From Pseudomonadota bacterium (lineage in GTDB: Bacteria > Pseudomonadota > Alphaproteobacteria > Rhizobiales > Xanthobacteraceae): DNA of 64,000 nucleotides. Shown here piece by piece: positions 43,546 through 51,369 of this stretch. Under the pieces are notes generated by a model. That model searched no databases and was not told the origin of the DNA. It saw only the letters and a program-made list of their open reading frames with translations. The position numbers were made by a program, and so were the translations under genes. Location of the stretch: contig JAEXYA010000067.1 in NCBI GenBank assembly GCA_023451825.1, forward strand, positions 98,473 through 162,472, written 5' to 3'. Positions within the stretch are counted from its first letter, which is position 1, and the number at the start of each line of letters is the position of its first letter.

Positions 43546-44757
43546 ATGACCAAGGGGACATTTGCGTCCGCGTTGATTGCGGCCGTTGCCATCCTGCCAT
43601 TCACCGACGCCGCTTTCGCCCAGAAGAAATACGATCCGGGCGCCAGCGACACCGAGATCAAGATCGGCCAGACCGTGCCGCATAGCGGGCCCGGTTCGCT
43701 TTACGGCGTGCTCGGCCGGGTCGGCGAAGCCTATTTCCAGATGCTGAACGAAAAGGGCGGCATCAATGGCCGCAAGGTCAAGTTCCTCTCGCTCGACGAC
43801 GCCTACAGCGCGCCGAAAGCGGTGGAGGCGACGCGCCGCCTCGTCGAGCAGGAGGAAGTGCTCGCGCTTTACGGCTCGCTCGGCACTGCGCCGCAGACGG
43901 CCGTGCATAAATATCTCAATTCCAAGGGCGTGCCGCAGCTGCTGCTCAACACTGGCGCATCGAAGTGGAACGATCCGAAGAATTTCAAATGGACCATGGC
44001 CGGCCTGCCGCTCTATCCCACCGAAGCGCGCATTCTTGCCAAGCACGTCATCAGCGTGAAGCCCAACGCCAAGGTCGGCATCCTCTACCAGAACGATGAC
44101 TTCGGACGCGACTTCCTCGGGCCCTTTAAGGAAGAACTGGCCAAGGCCGGCGGGACGGCGAAGGTCATCGCGGAAGTGACCTACGACCTCACCGATCCGA
44201 CCATCGATTCGCAGCTGATCAATCTGGCGAAATCCGGTGCGGATGTTTTCTACAATATCAGCACGGGCAAGGCGACGTCGCAGTCGATCCGCAAGGTGGC
44301 CGAACTCGGCTGGAAGCCGCTGCATCTCCTGTCGGCCGGCTCCACCGGACGCTCGATCCTCAATGCCGCCGGCATCGAGAATGCCAAGGGCATCGTGGCG
44401 ATCCGCTATTCGAAGGAGGTCGGCACGCCGCAATTCGAGAAGGATCCGGAGGTGATGGCCTTCGAGGAACTGCGCAAGAAATATCTGCCCAATGTCGATC
44501 CGGACAACACCATCGCCTATGCCGGCTATGGCCAGGCCGTGGCGATGGGCGAAATCCTGCGCCGCTGCGGCGACGATCTCACCCGTGCGAATGTGTTGAA
44601 GCAGGCGCAAAACCTGACCGGCTTCCACTCGCCCTATATGCTGGACGGTGTGACCTACAGCTACACGCCGGACAATTATACGCCGATGAAGACGCTCTAT
44701 ATCTCGATCTTCAACGGCAAGGACTGGGATATTTCCGAGAAGCCGATGACGGAGTGA
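43546..44757 (+). CDS. ABC transporter substrate-binding protein (Leu/Ile/Val-type), paralogue 2
   Basis: 403 residues. Signal peptide about 1-25 (TDAAFA). It shares most of its sequence with the preceding gene: KKYDPGASDTEIKIGQTVPHSGPGSLYGVLGR, NEKGGINGRKVKFLSLDDAYSAPKAVEATRRLVEQEEVLALYGSLGTAPQ, KATSQSIRKVAELGWKPLHLLS. Differences cluster around the pocket residues (IGQTVPHSGPGS against LGQTIPHSGAGS), so ligand preference may differ. AGGGAG lies about six bases upstream of the ATG. It ends seven bases before a family C palindrome. Confidence 0.92.
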   Translation: MTKGTFASALIAAVAILPFTDAAFAQKKYDPGASDTEIKIGQTVPHSGPGSLYGVLGRVGEAYFQMLNEKGGINGRKVKFLSLDDAYSAPKAVEATRRLVEQEEVLALYGSLGTAPQTAVHKYLNSKGVPQLLLNTGASKWNDPKNFKWTMAGLPLYPTEARILAKHVISVKPNAKVGILYQNDDFGRDFLGPFKEELAKAGGTAKVIAEVTYDLTDPTIDSQLINLAKSGADVFYNISTGKATSQSIRKVAELGWKPLHLLSAGSTGRSILNAAGIENAKGIVAIRYSKEVGTPQFEKDPEVMAFEELRKKYLPNVDPDNTIAYAGYGQAVAMGEILRRCGDDLTRANVLKQAQNLTGFHSPYMLDGVTYSYTPDNYTPMKTLYISIFNGKDWDISEKPMTE

Positions 44758-44763
44758 GGTCTT

Positions 44764-44852
44764 GTAGGGTGGGCAAAGCGAAGCGTGCCCACCTTCACGT
44801 CCTGAGCAAGAATATGGTGGGCACGGCGCAAGGGCGCCTTTGCCCACCCTAC
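44764..44852. repeat. Intergenic palindrome, family C (copy 2)
   Basis: Arms GTAGGGTGGGCAAAGCG and CTTTGCCCACCCTAC, inner CGTGCCCACC / GGTGGGCACG. Nearly identical to 59239-59324 and shorter than 21740-21855. Confidence 0.92.
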
Positions 44853-44897
44853 ATTCCACGCCTCGCAATCGCAGCGGCGAGCACCTAGATTGATCAC

Positions 44898-47438
44898 GTG
44901 CCGCCGCGTCGATCCGCCTCGAAGCCCGATCTGCCCGAAACCTTCACCCGTTGGTTCGCCCAGCGGGGCTGGTCACCGCGTGCGCATCAGCTGGACTTGC
45001 TCGAAAAGGCGCGTGCCGATCGTTCCGCTTTGCTGATTGCGCCGACCGGCGCCGGCAAGACGCTGGCGGGCTTTCTGCCGACGCTGGTAGAGCTCAGCGA
45101 CAAGGCATCCACCGTCAGTTCCACCGGGCGCGATGTGCAGCGGACCGGCGGCCTCCACACGCTCTACATATCGCCACTCAAGGCCCTCGCCGTCGATATC
45201 GCGCGCAATCTCGAAACGCCGATCGCGGAGATGAAGCTGCCGATCAAGGTGGAGACCCGCACCGGCGACACGCCGACGTCGCGCCGGACGCGGCAGCGGA
45301 AATATCCGCCCGACATCCTGTTGACGACACCCGAGCAGCTGGCACTCCTGCTGTCATCCGATGATGCGCCGTTCCTGTTCTCATCGCTGAAGCGCGTGGT
45401 GCTCGACGAATTGCATGCGCTGGTGACCTCGAAGCGCGGCGACCTGCTCTCGCTCGGGCTCGCGCGACTGTGGAAACTCGCACCGCAGATGCGTGCCATC
45501 GGCCTCTCCGCCACCGTCGCGGAACCGGAATCCCTTGCGCGTTTCCTCGTGCCCCAGCCTGTTGGCGAAAACGTCGCCGCCGACATCGTCGTCGCCGGCG
45601 GCGCGGCCGAGCCTGTCGTCGAGATGCTCGACAGCAAGGAGCGCCTGCCCTGGGCTGGCCACTCCGCACGTCATGCGCTCGGCGAAATCTACGATCTCAT
45701 CAAGGCCAACAAGACCACCCTCGTTTTCGTCAACACCCGCAGCCAGGCCGAGATGCTGTTCCAGGACCTCTGGCGCGTGAATGACGACAATCTCGCCATC
45801 GCCCTGCATCACGGCTCTCTCGATGTCGGCCAGCGCCGCAAGGTCGAGGATGCGATGACCGCCGGCAAACTGCGCGGCGTGGTGTGCACCTCGTCGCTCG
45901 ATCTCGGCATCGACTGGGGCGATGTCGATCTCGTGGTCAATGTCGGTGCGCCAAAAGGCTCGTCGCGGCTGATGCAGCGGATCGGCCGCGCCAATCACCG
46001 GCTCGACGCCGCCTCGCGCGCAGTGCTGGTGCCGGCCAATCGGTTCGAAGTGCTGGAATGCCGCGCCGCCATCGATGCCGTCGCCGAGAATGCGCAGGAC
46101 ACGCCGCCGCTGCGGACCGGGGCGCTCGACGTGCTGGCGCAGCATGTGCTCGGCTGCGCCTGCGGTGCGCCATTTTTGGCCGATGAACTTTATGACGAGG
46201 TGCGCTCGGCGGCACCTTATTCCGACCTCGCGCGGGTGGACTTCGACGACACTGTCGATTTCGTCGCCAGCGGCGGCTATGCGCTGAAGACCTATGAGCG
46301 CTTCGCGCGCATCAAGCAGGACAAATCCGGCAAATGGCGCGTCACCAATCAAAAGGTGCGCCAGATGTATCGGATGAATATCGGCACCATCGTCGAGGAG
46401 TCCATGCTGAAGGTGCGGCTGGTACGCGCCCGCGGCGGAGGCAAGGGATCAACCGGCGCCATCGCGCGCGGCGGACGGATGCTTGGCCAGATCGAGGAGT
46501 ATTTCGTCGAAAATCTCGTGCTCGGCGACACCTTCGTGTTCGGCGGCGAGGTGGTGCGCTACGAGGCGCTGGTCGAGGACCAGGTCTATGTCTCGCGCTC
46601 CAATGACAGCGATCCCAAAGTGCCGTCCTATATGGGCGGCAAGTTTCCGCTCTCCACCTATCTCGCCGAACGCGTGCGAAAATTGCTCGACAATGAGCGC
46701 GCATGGAAACTGCTGCCCGATCAGGTGCGCGAATGGCTGTCGCTGCAGGCCCATGTCTCGCATGTGCCGGGCGTGCGCGAGCTGGTCGTCGAGACTTTTC
46801 CGCGCGCCAATAAATTCTATCTCGTCTGCTATCCCTTCGAGGGACGCCTCGCACATCAAACCCTCGGCATGCTGCTGACGCGCCGGCTGGAGCGCGCGCG
46901 GGCACGACCGCTTGGCTTCGTCGCCAATGAATATGCGCTGGCGGTGTGGGGGCTCGGCGATGTCTCGCATATGATCAAGCAGGGCCGGCTCGATCTCACA
47001 GCACTGTTCGATCCCGACATGCTGGGTGACGACCTTGAAGCGTGGCTGGCGGAATCCGCGTTGATGAAGCGCACGTTCCGCACCTGCGCGGTGATCTCCG
47101 GCCTGATCCATACGCGTTTCACCGATGCAGAGAAATCACGCCGTCAGGTGCTGTTCTCGACCGACCTGATCTACGACGTGCTGCGAAAACATCAGCCCGA
47201 TCATCTGCTGCTGCGCGCCGCGCGCGCCGATGCGGCAACCGGCCTGCTCGACCTGCGGCGGCTGAGCGACATGCTGACCCGTATCCAGGGCCGCATCGTG
47301 CATCGGGAACTCGATCGCGTCTCCCCGCTGGCGGTGCCGGTGATGCTGGAAATCGGCCGCGAGCAGATTTTTGGCGAGGCGTCGGATGCGTTGCTGGCGG
47401 AAGCGGCGGAGGAACTCGTGAAAGAGGCGATGTCGTAG
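44898..47438 (+). CDS. lhr: Ligase-associated DNA-repair DEXH helicase (Lhr-core)
   Basis: 846 residues from a GTG at 44898. SF2 helicase motifs: Walker A LLIAPTGAGKTLAGF with Lys54, PLKALAVDIARNLE (Ia), LLTTPEQLALLL (Ib), VVLDELHAL (motif II, DELH), GLSATVAEPE (III), VFVNTRSQAEMLFQ (IV), SSLDLGIDWGDVDLVVN (V), and LMQRIGRANHR (VI). A winged-helix and the Lhr-specific C-terminal core follow to the end. Lhr-core is a 3'-5' ATP-dependent DNA translocase/helicase known from a four-gene set with PdeM, an ATP-dependent ligase and an MBL exonuclease. Its TAG stop is supplied by the first bases of a family B palindrome. Confidence 0.93.
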   Translation: MPPRRSASKPDLPETFTRWFAQRGWSPRAHQLDLLEKARADRSALLIAPTGAGKTLAGFLPTLVELSDKASTVSSTGRDVQRTGGLHTLYISPLKALAVDIARNLETPIAEMKLPIKVETRTGDTPTSRRTRQRKYPPDILLTTPEQLALLLSSDDAPFLFSSLKRVVLDELHALVTSKRGDLLSLGLARLWKLAPQMRAIGLSATVAEPESLARFLVPQPVGENVAADIVVAGGAAEPVVEMLDSKERLPWAGHSARHALGEIYDLIKANKTTLVFVNTRSQAEMLFQDLWRVNDDNLAIALHHGSLDVGQRRKVEDAMTAGKLRGVVCTSSLDLGIDWGDVDLVVNVGAPKGSSRLMQRIGRANHRLDAASRAVLVPANRFEVLECRAAIDAVAENAQDTPPLRTGALDVLAQHVLGCACGAPFLADELYDEVRSAAPYSDLARVDFDDTVDFVASGGYALKTYERFARIKQDKSGKWRVTNQKVRQMYRMNIGTIVEESMLKVRLVRARGGGKGSTGAIARGGRMLGQIEEYFVENLVLGDTFVFGGEVVRYEALVEDQVYVSRSNDSDPKVPSYMGGKFPLSTYLAERVRKLLDNERAWKLLPDQVREWLSLQAHVSHVPGVRELVVETFPRANKFYLVCYPFEGRLAHQTLGMLLTRRLERARARPLGFVANEYALAVWGLGDVSHMIKQGRLDLTALFDPDMLGDDLEAWLAESALMKRTFRTCAVISGLIHTRFTDAEKSRRQVLFSTDLIYDVLRKHQPDHLLLRAARADAATGLLDLRRLSDMLTRIQGRIVHRELDRVSPLAVPVMLEIGREQIFGEASDALLAEAAEELVKEAMS

Positions 47439-47520
47439 GATGGGTAGAGCGCAGCGAAACCCATTACAACAGGCGCGGAGTATGCGGTGATGGGTTTCGC
47501 TGGCGCTCTACCCATCCTAC
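47435..47520. repeat. Intergenic palindrome, family B (copy 4)
   Basis: Arms GTAGGATGGGTAGAGCG and CGCTCTACCCATCCTAC, inner CGAAACCCAT / ATGGGTTTCG pair. GTAG at its left end includes the lhr stop codon (47436-47438). It sits between lhr and pdeM. Confidence 0.92.
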
Positions 47521-47528
47521 AAGACAAC

Positions 47529-48218
47529 ATGCTCACCGCACCGATTCCCGACACAAGTTCCGTCACCATCGCCGGCGTCACGCTGGCGGCGGATTTATCT
47601 GGCGCGCTGTATTGGGAAGAGCAGCGGCTGTTGATCGTCTCCGACCTGCATCTCGAAAAAGGCTCGAGCTACGCCATGCGCGGTGTGCTGCTGCCGCCCT
47701 ATGACACCATCGCCACGCTCGGCCGCCTCGGCGCTGTCATCGCACGGCATGATCCGAAAACAGTGATCGCCCTCGGCGACAGTTTCCACGATCGCGACGC
47801 GCATCAGCGGTTGTCGCCAGCGAATCGCGACGTGCTGTCAGCGCTACAGGCGCGGCGCGACTGGATCTGGATTTCAGGCAATCACGATCCCGAGCTGCCA
47901 TCCGATCTCGGCGGCACCGTCGCGGATGAAATCGCCATCGGCGCGATCACCTTCCGCCATGAACCGACCGGTGCCAAGGGCGAGATCGCCGGTCACCTGC
48001 ATCCGAAAGCGCGGATCAGTGCGCGCGGACGCGCGATGGAACGTCGTTGTTTCGCCACGGACGGACAGCGCGCCGTGATGCCGGCCTTTGGCGCCTATAC
48101 CGGTGGCCTCAGCATCCGCGATGCGGCGTTTGCAAAAATCTTCCAGACGCTCGGCTTCGTCGCCCATGTGCTCGGTGATCACCGCATGCATGCGATTGCG
48201 GCGTCGCGCTGCTGCTGA
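47529..48218 (+). CDS. pdeM: Ligase-associated DNA-damage-response endonuclease/phosphoesterase PdeM
   Basis: 229 residues from the ATG at 47529, which avoids reading into the repeat. Metallophosphoesterase motifs: LIVSDLHLEKGSS (D-x-H), IALGDSFHDRDAH (GD), ISGNHDPELP (GNHD) and IAGHLHPKARI (GHxH). The family is a Mn-dependent phosphoesterase of the Lhr/ligase/exonuclease set. Separated from lhr by 90 bases that consist almost entirely of one palindrome, so the two genes may still share a transcript. Confidence 0.92.
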   Translation: MLTAPIPDTSSVTIAGVTLAADLSGALYWEEQRLLIVSDLHLEKGSSYAMRGVLLPPYDTIATLGRLGAVIARHDPKTVIALGDSFHDRDAHQRLSPANRDVLSALQARRDWIWISGNHDPELPSDLGGTVADEIAIGAITFRHEPTGAKGEIAGHLHPKARISARGRAMERRCFATDGQRAVMPAFGAYTGGLSIRDAAFAKIFQTLGFVAHVLGDHRMHAIAASRCC

Positions 48219-48230
48219 CGTTCCCACGCA

Positions 48231-48354
48231 CTCCGCCCTCATCCTGAGGAGCGCGCAACGCGCGCGTCTCGAAGGATGGCCGCAAACTCCGCACCAGGCC
48301 ATCTCATGGTTCGAGACGCGCACAAGAGCGCGCTCCTCACCATGAGGGGTGGAG
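48231..48354. repeat. Intergenic palindrome, family D (copy 3)
   Basis: Left CTCCGCCCTCATCCTGAGGAGCGCG, right CGCTCCTCACCATGAGGGGTGGAG, with inner CGCGCGTCTCGAAGGATGG. Lies between the converging ends of pdeM and the TIGR02186 gene. Confidence 0.9.
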
Positions 48355-48355
48355 A

Positions 48356-49132
48356 TTAGTCCCGCCTGAACACGATCGACGCCGCCCAGCCCGACAGCAG
48401 CGCCATGATCGCCGTCATCACGCCATAGACAAAACCGTGATTGCGCGCGGCATTGGCGACGAATTGCTCGAAGCCGACCTTGACGATGTCGAAGGCCGTT
48501 TCCGTTTTGGTGATGAAAGCGCCATCCGCGAATAATTCGATTTCGACATCATAGGTGCCGATGGGCACTTCCGCCGGGAGCGGAATGGTGGTGCGGAACA
48601 GGGTCGGCGTCAGAAACGTCACCGACGACGTCTCCTCGCGATACAGGCCGTGCTCCTTGCGCAGCCGCACGAAGGAGCTGCGGAACGGATCGGTGGGCAC
48701 GACATCCGCGAAATCGGTGCCGATGCGCTGGGTGAGCAGCACATTGTTGATGCCGAGCTGCTGGCGGCGCTGCACATCCACCGGGGCGATAGCGTCGATC
48801 GGGCGATTCGAGAACACTGCGAGATAAGACGGCACCTGCAGGAATTCGCGCGACTCGGTGTTGACCCAGATGCCGAAGCGGCGCTGCTTGCGCCAGGTCA
48901 CGAGATCGGTACGCGGGCCGGACACGGTGACGACGAGATTGTAATTGCTGCGCGCCGGCGGCGTCTTGTCGTCCTTCTCGACGGAGCCGAACAGCACCAG
49001 CTCCTCGCCCGCATAATTCGGCGTCACGGTGACGCGGTGGTTCGAGACCGACACGATCAAGCGCTCCGCTTGCGCGGGCACAATGGCGCCGAGCAAGAAA
49101 GCGAGGATCGCGACCAGCCACGCCCGGATCAT
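48356..49132 (-). CDS. TIGR02186-family membrane/periplasmic protein
   Basis: 258 residues. Signal peptide or N-terminal anchor (about 1-22, VPAQAE). A periplasmic beta-rich domain begins RLIVSVSNHRVTVTPNYAGEELVLFGSVE and continues with GPRTDLVTWRKQRRFGIWVNTESREFLQVPSYLAVFSNRP. One C-terminal helix (YGVMTAIMALLSGWAASIVF) is followed by RRD, so the chain is anchored at both ends or at the C-terminus. Function unknown, but the family is consistently found beside TauE/SafE permeases. Its start overlaps the end of the permease gene by four bases, indicating a shared operon. Confidence 0.85.
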   Translation of the reverse strand: MIRAWLVAILAFLLGAIVPAQAERLIVSVSNHRVTVTPNYAGEELVLFGSVEKDDKTPPARSNYNLVVTVSGPRTDLVTWRKQRRFGIWVNTESREFLQVPSYLAVFSNRPIDAIAPVDVQRRQQLGINNVLLTQRIGTDFADVVPTDPFRSSFVRLRKEHGLYREETSSVTFLTPTLFRTTIPLPAEVPIGTYDVEIELFADGAFITKTETAFDIVKVGFEQFVANAARNHGFVYGVMTAIMALLSGWAASIVFRRD

Positions 49133-50061
49133 GACCCACCGCCTCCGGTGAGATCGCGGATGGCGAACAGGTCATCCGGCTGGATCACGAGTTGTGCGGC
49201 AAAACGGATGCCGACGGCAAGGATCAGCAGGCCGAGCAGCAAACGCAGATGCTCGCCGCGGATCTTCTGCCCGGCGCGCGCGCCGAACTGGGCGCCGGTG
49301 ACGCCGCCGACCATCAGGATCAGCGCCAGCACGGCATCGACGAGATGATTGGTCACCGCATGCAGCAGCGTGGCGATGATCATGGTCACCAGCGTCAGCA
49401 CCATGGAGGTGCCGAGCACCGTCGCGGTGGGCACGCGCAGCCAGTAGATCAGGATCGGGATGAGGATGAAGCTGCCGCCGATGCCCATCACGGCACCGAT
49501 GAAGCCGATCAGCAGACCGACCGCGACCACCGGAATGACCGAGAGATAGATCTTCGAGCGCTTGAAGCGCATTTTCAGCGGCAGGCCATGGACCCAGCTA
49601 TGGCTGCCCGGACGGCGGAAGGTGACGGGCGTGCCGCGCCGCAGCCGCACGAATGCGCGCAGCCCCTCCCAGAACATGGCGCCGCCAACGCCTGTCAGCA
49701 GGATCACATAGGATAGCGCAATGGTGAGATCGAGCTGGCCGATATTGCGCAGCACGGTGAAGACCCAGACGCCCAGCGCCGTGCCGGCGATGCCGCCGGT
49801 CAGCAACACGCCCGCCAATGCCGGATCGATCGCCCGGCGGCGCCAATAGGACAGCGCGCCGGAAAAAGACGATGCCGCGATATGGCTGGCGACCGAGGCC
49901 ACCGAGACGGCGGGCGAGATACCGACAAAGATTAACAGCGGCGTCATCAGGAAGCCGCCGCCGACACCGAACATGCCCGAGACGAAGCCCACCGCCGCGC
50001 CCATCGCCAGAATGAGCAGCACGTTTACGGGAAGGTCGGCGATCGGGAGGTACAGCTGCAC
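49129..50061 (-). CDS. Sulfite exporter TauE/SafE-family permease
   Basis: 310 residues from the GTG at 50061 (MQLYLPIADLPVNVLLILAMG). The longer frame adds a charged N-terminus without a membrane segment. About eight helices, in two repeats, each carrying the family glycine motif: GAAVGFVSGMFGVGGGFLMTPLLI and LLIGFIGAVMGIGGSFILIPILI. It exports sulfite, sulfoacetate or another organic sulfur anion; the substrate is not identifiable. First gene of a two-gene operon with TIGR02186. Confidence 0.88.
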   Translation of the reverse strand: MQLYLPIADLPVNVLLILAMGAAVGFVSGMFGVGGGFLMTPLLIFVGISPAVSVASVASHIAASSFSGALSYWRRRAIDPALAGVLLTGGIAGTALGVWVFTVLRNIGQLDLTIALSYVILLTGVGGAMFWEGLRAFVRLRRGTPVTFRRPGSHSWVHGLPLKMRFKRSKIYLSVIPVVAVGLLIGFIGAVMGIGGSFILIPILIYWLRVPTATVLGTSMVLTLVTMIIATLLHAVTNHLVDAVLALILMVGGVTGAQFGARAGQKIRGEHLRLLLGLLILAVGIRFAAQLVIQPDDLFAIRDLTGGGGS

Positions 50062-50279
50062 GCGCGTTCGCTTCGAGATTGGCGCCGCGGTCTGGCCGAA
50101 GCCATCCACGGCATTGTTCTTGAGGCGGCGCGGATGGGGCCGCAATTCGTCTTAGACGATATAGTGTTGCGATGGGATCAAAGATTCCGGCGCATGGCCC
50201 TTTTTCGCCGGATCGAGCGCAGCTTTCGCTGCCGTGGTAAATGATCCGATCTTGAATATCTTGCGTGCAAAGCTTGCTC

Positions 50280-51125
50280 TTAACTTCTTTGCACGGGGTC
50301 GGTGACCAGGTTCATGGTCGACGCCTCGCCGCCCGTGAGCCAACGGATCTTTTCGGTGCCCGACATCGCCTCCACCACCGAGGACGAGACGCCCATCTTG
50401 GTCATGTAACTGAGCACGAAACCCATGGTGCGTTGCGTGGAAGCGACCGGGTCCTCGCCCTGTCGCGACGAGGTGAAGCGATGCACGCCGAGCCGCGAGC
50501 CCGCGATACCGATGCGAACCTTGCCGCCGGCATAGGCCGTGACGCAGGCGCTGGCGCAATAGGCCGGCTTGACGCGGCCGTCCGCATCGGCGGTGCCCAC
50601 CGCAGTGGACAATCCGCGGGCGCGGATCACTTCGCCCATGATCATGGACTGGCTGAGATTGCCGCCAGGCGACGACATCAGCACGATGTCGCCGGGCTGA
50701 AGCTTGGCCTGATCGAGCTGCTCGCGAAACCAGGTGGCGCTGGCGGCACCGATCTTGCCGCTGATGGCCAGCGCCTTGCGGCCGCGGCCGGAGAGATCGG
50801 GATCGATATTGTCGATCACCTCGGCACTCATGCTCGGCGCGACATAGAGGTCTTTCCAGTAAGACCAGGCTTCCGGCGTGGAGAGGTCCTTGTAGGCGCG
50901 GATGCCGAGGCCGCCGAACAGCAATACGGCAAAGGCGATGGTCATCAGGCTCGGCCGCCAGCGTTGCGCGGGCTCGGGTTCTGGCGGGCGGGGCTGCGAC
51001 CTCGGCTGTTGCTGCTGCGGCGGTGGAACGCGGGGGATGCTCCAGGGGCCGGCGGATGGGGTGGATGGCCGCGACTGCGGATCGTCACCATGCAAAGACA
51101 AATCGAATTCCTCACGCTTCAGCAT
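50280..51125 (-). CDS. Membrane-anchored ClpP/crotonase-fold-like protein
   Basis: 281 residues. A Pro/Gln/Arg-rich N-terminal region (about 18-55) precedes one helix (LMTIAFAVLLFGGLGIRAY, about 60-78), so the catalytic part is probably periplasmic. Core: GKIGAASATWFREQLDQAKLQPGDIVLMSSPGGNLSQSMIMGEVIRARGLSTAVG, then AYCASACVTAYAGG with Ser192 flanked by Cys190 and Cys194, and LGVHRFTSS with His215. The same CASAC/GxH pattern is in the secreted protein at 23754. Serine-protease-like activity is inferred. No SD is evident before the ATG. Its frame stops at 50280; another frame stays open to 50152. The rest of 50062-50279 shows no convincing gene. Confidence 0.8.
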   Translation of the reverse strand: MLKREEFDLSLHGDDPQSRPSTPSAGPWSIPRVPPPQQQQPRSQPRPPEPEPAQRWRPSLMTIAFAVLLFGGLGIRAYKDLSTPEAWSYWKDLYVAPSMSAEVIDNIDPDLSGRGRKALAISGKIGAASATWFREQLDQAKLQPGDIVLMSSPGGNLSQSMIMGEVIRARGLSTAVGTADADGRVKPAYCASACVTAYAGGKVRIGIAGSRLGVHRFTSSRQGEDPVASTQRTMGFVLSYMTKMGVSSSVVEAMSGTEKIRWLTGGEASTMNLVTDPVQRS

Positions 51126-51209
51126 TCAAGTCTGATGAAGCTTTGTTGAGGAAATAAGACCGCGGGTTCGAACACTGGAGCGATTAAATGCGGGACCGCA
51201 ACATTCACA

Positions 51210-51359
51210 CTCCGCCCTCATCCTGAGGAGCTGCGCACTTGCGCGGCGTCTCCCAGCGAATGGCGAAGCCATTCGCAACGGATGGCGGCAAGCTCAGAGC
51301 CAAGCCATCTCATGGTTCGAGACGCGGCCAAACGGCCGCTCCTCACCATGAGGGCGGAG
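51210..51359. repeat. Intergenic palindrome, family D (copy 4, expanded)
   Basis: Left CTCCGCCCTCATCCTGAGGAGC, right CTCCTCACCATGAGGGCGGAG, with inner arms CATGGTTCGAGACGCG and GCGGCGTCTC. An extra inserted palindrome, AATGGCGAAGCCATT (51260-51274), makes this copy about 25-35 bases longer than the other members. Confidence 0.88.
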
Positions 51360-51369
51360 TTTTGATGCC

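Noticed and set aside
50152..50279. Open frame continuing past the stop of the anchored ClpP-like gene in another frame, ending PSQHYIV
   Set aside because: No start codon lies in the region after 50280, and about 45 stop-free codons are common in GC-rich DNA. A C-terminal frameshift cannot be excluded without orthologues.
33109..51359. CRISPR array formed by family D repeats
   Set aside because: The copies are kilobases apart, palindromic and of variable length, with no regular spacers and no cas genes.
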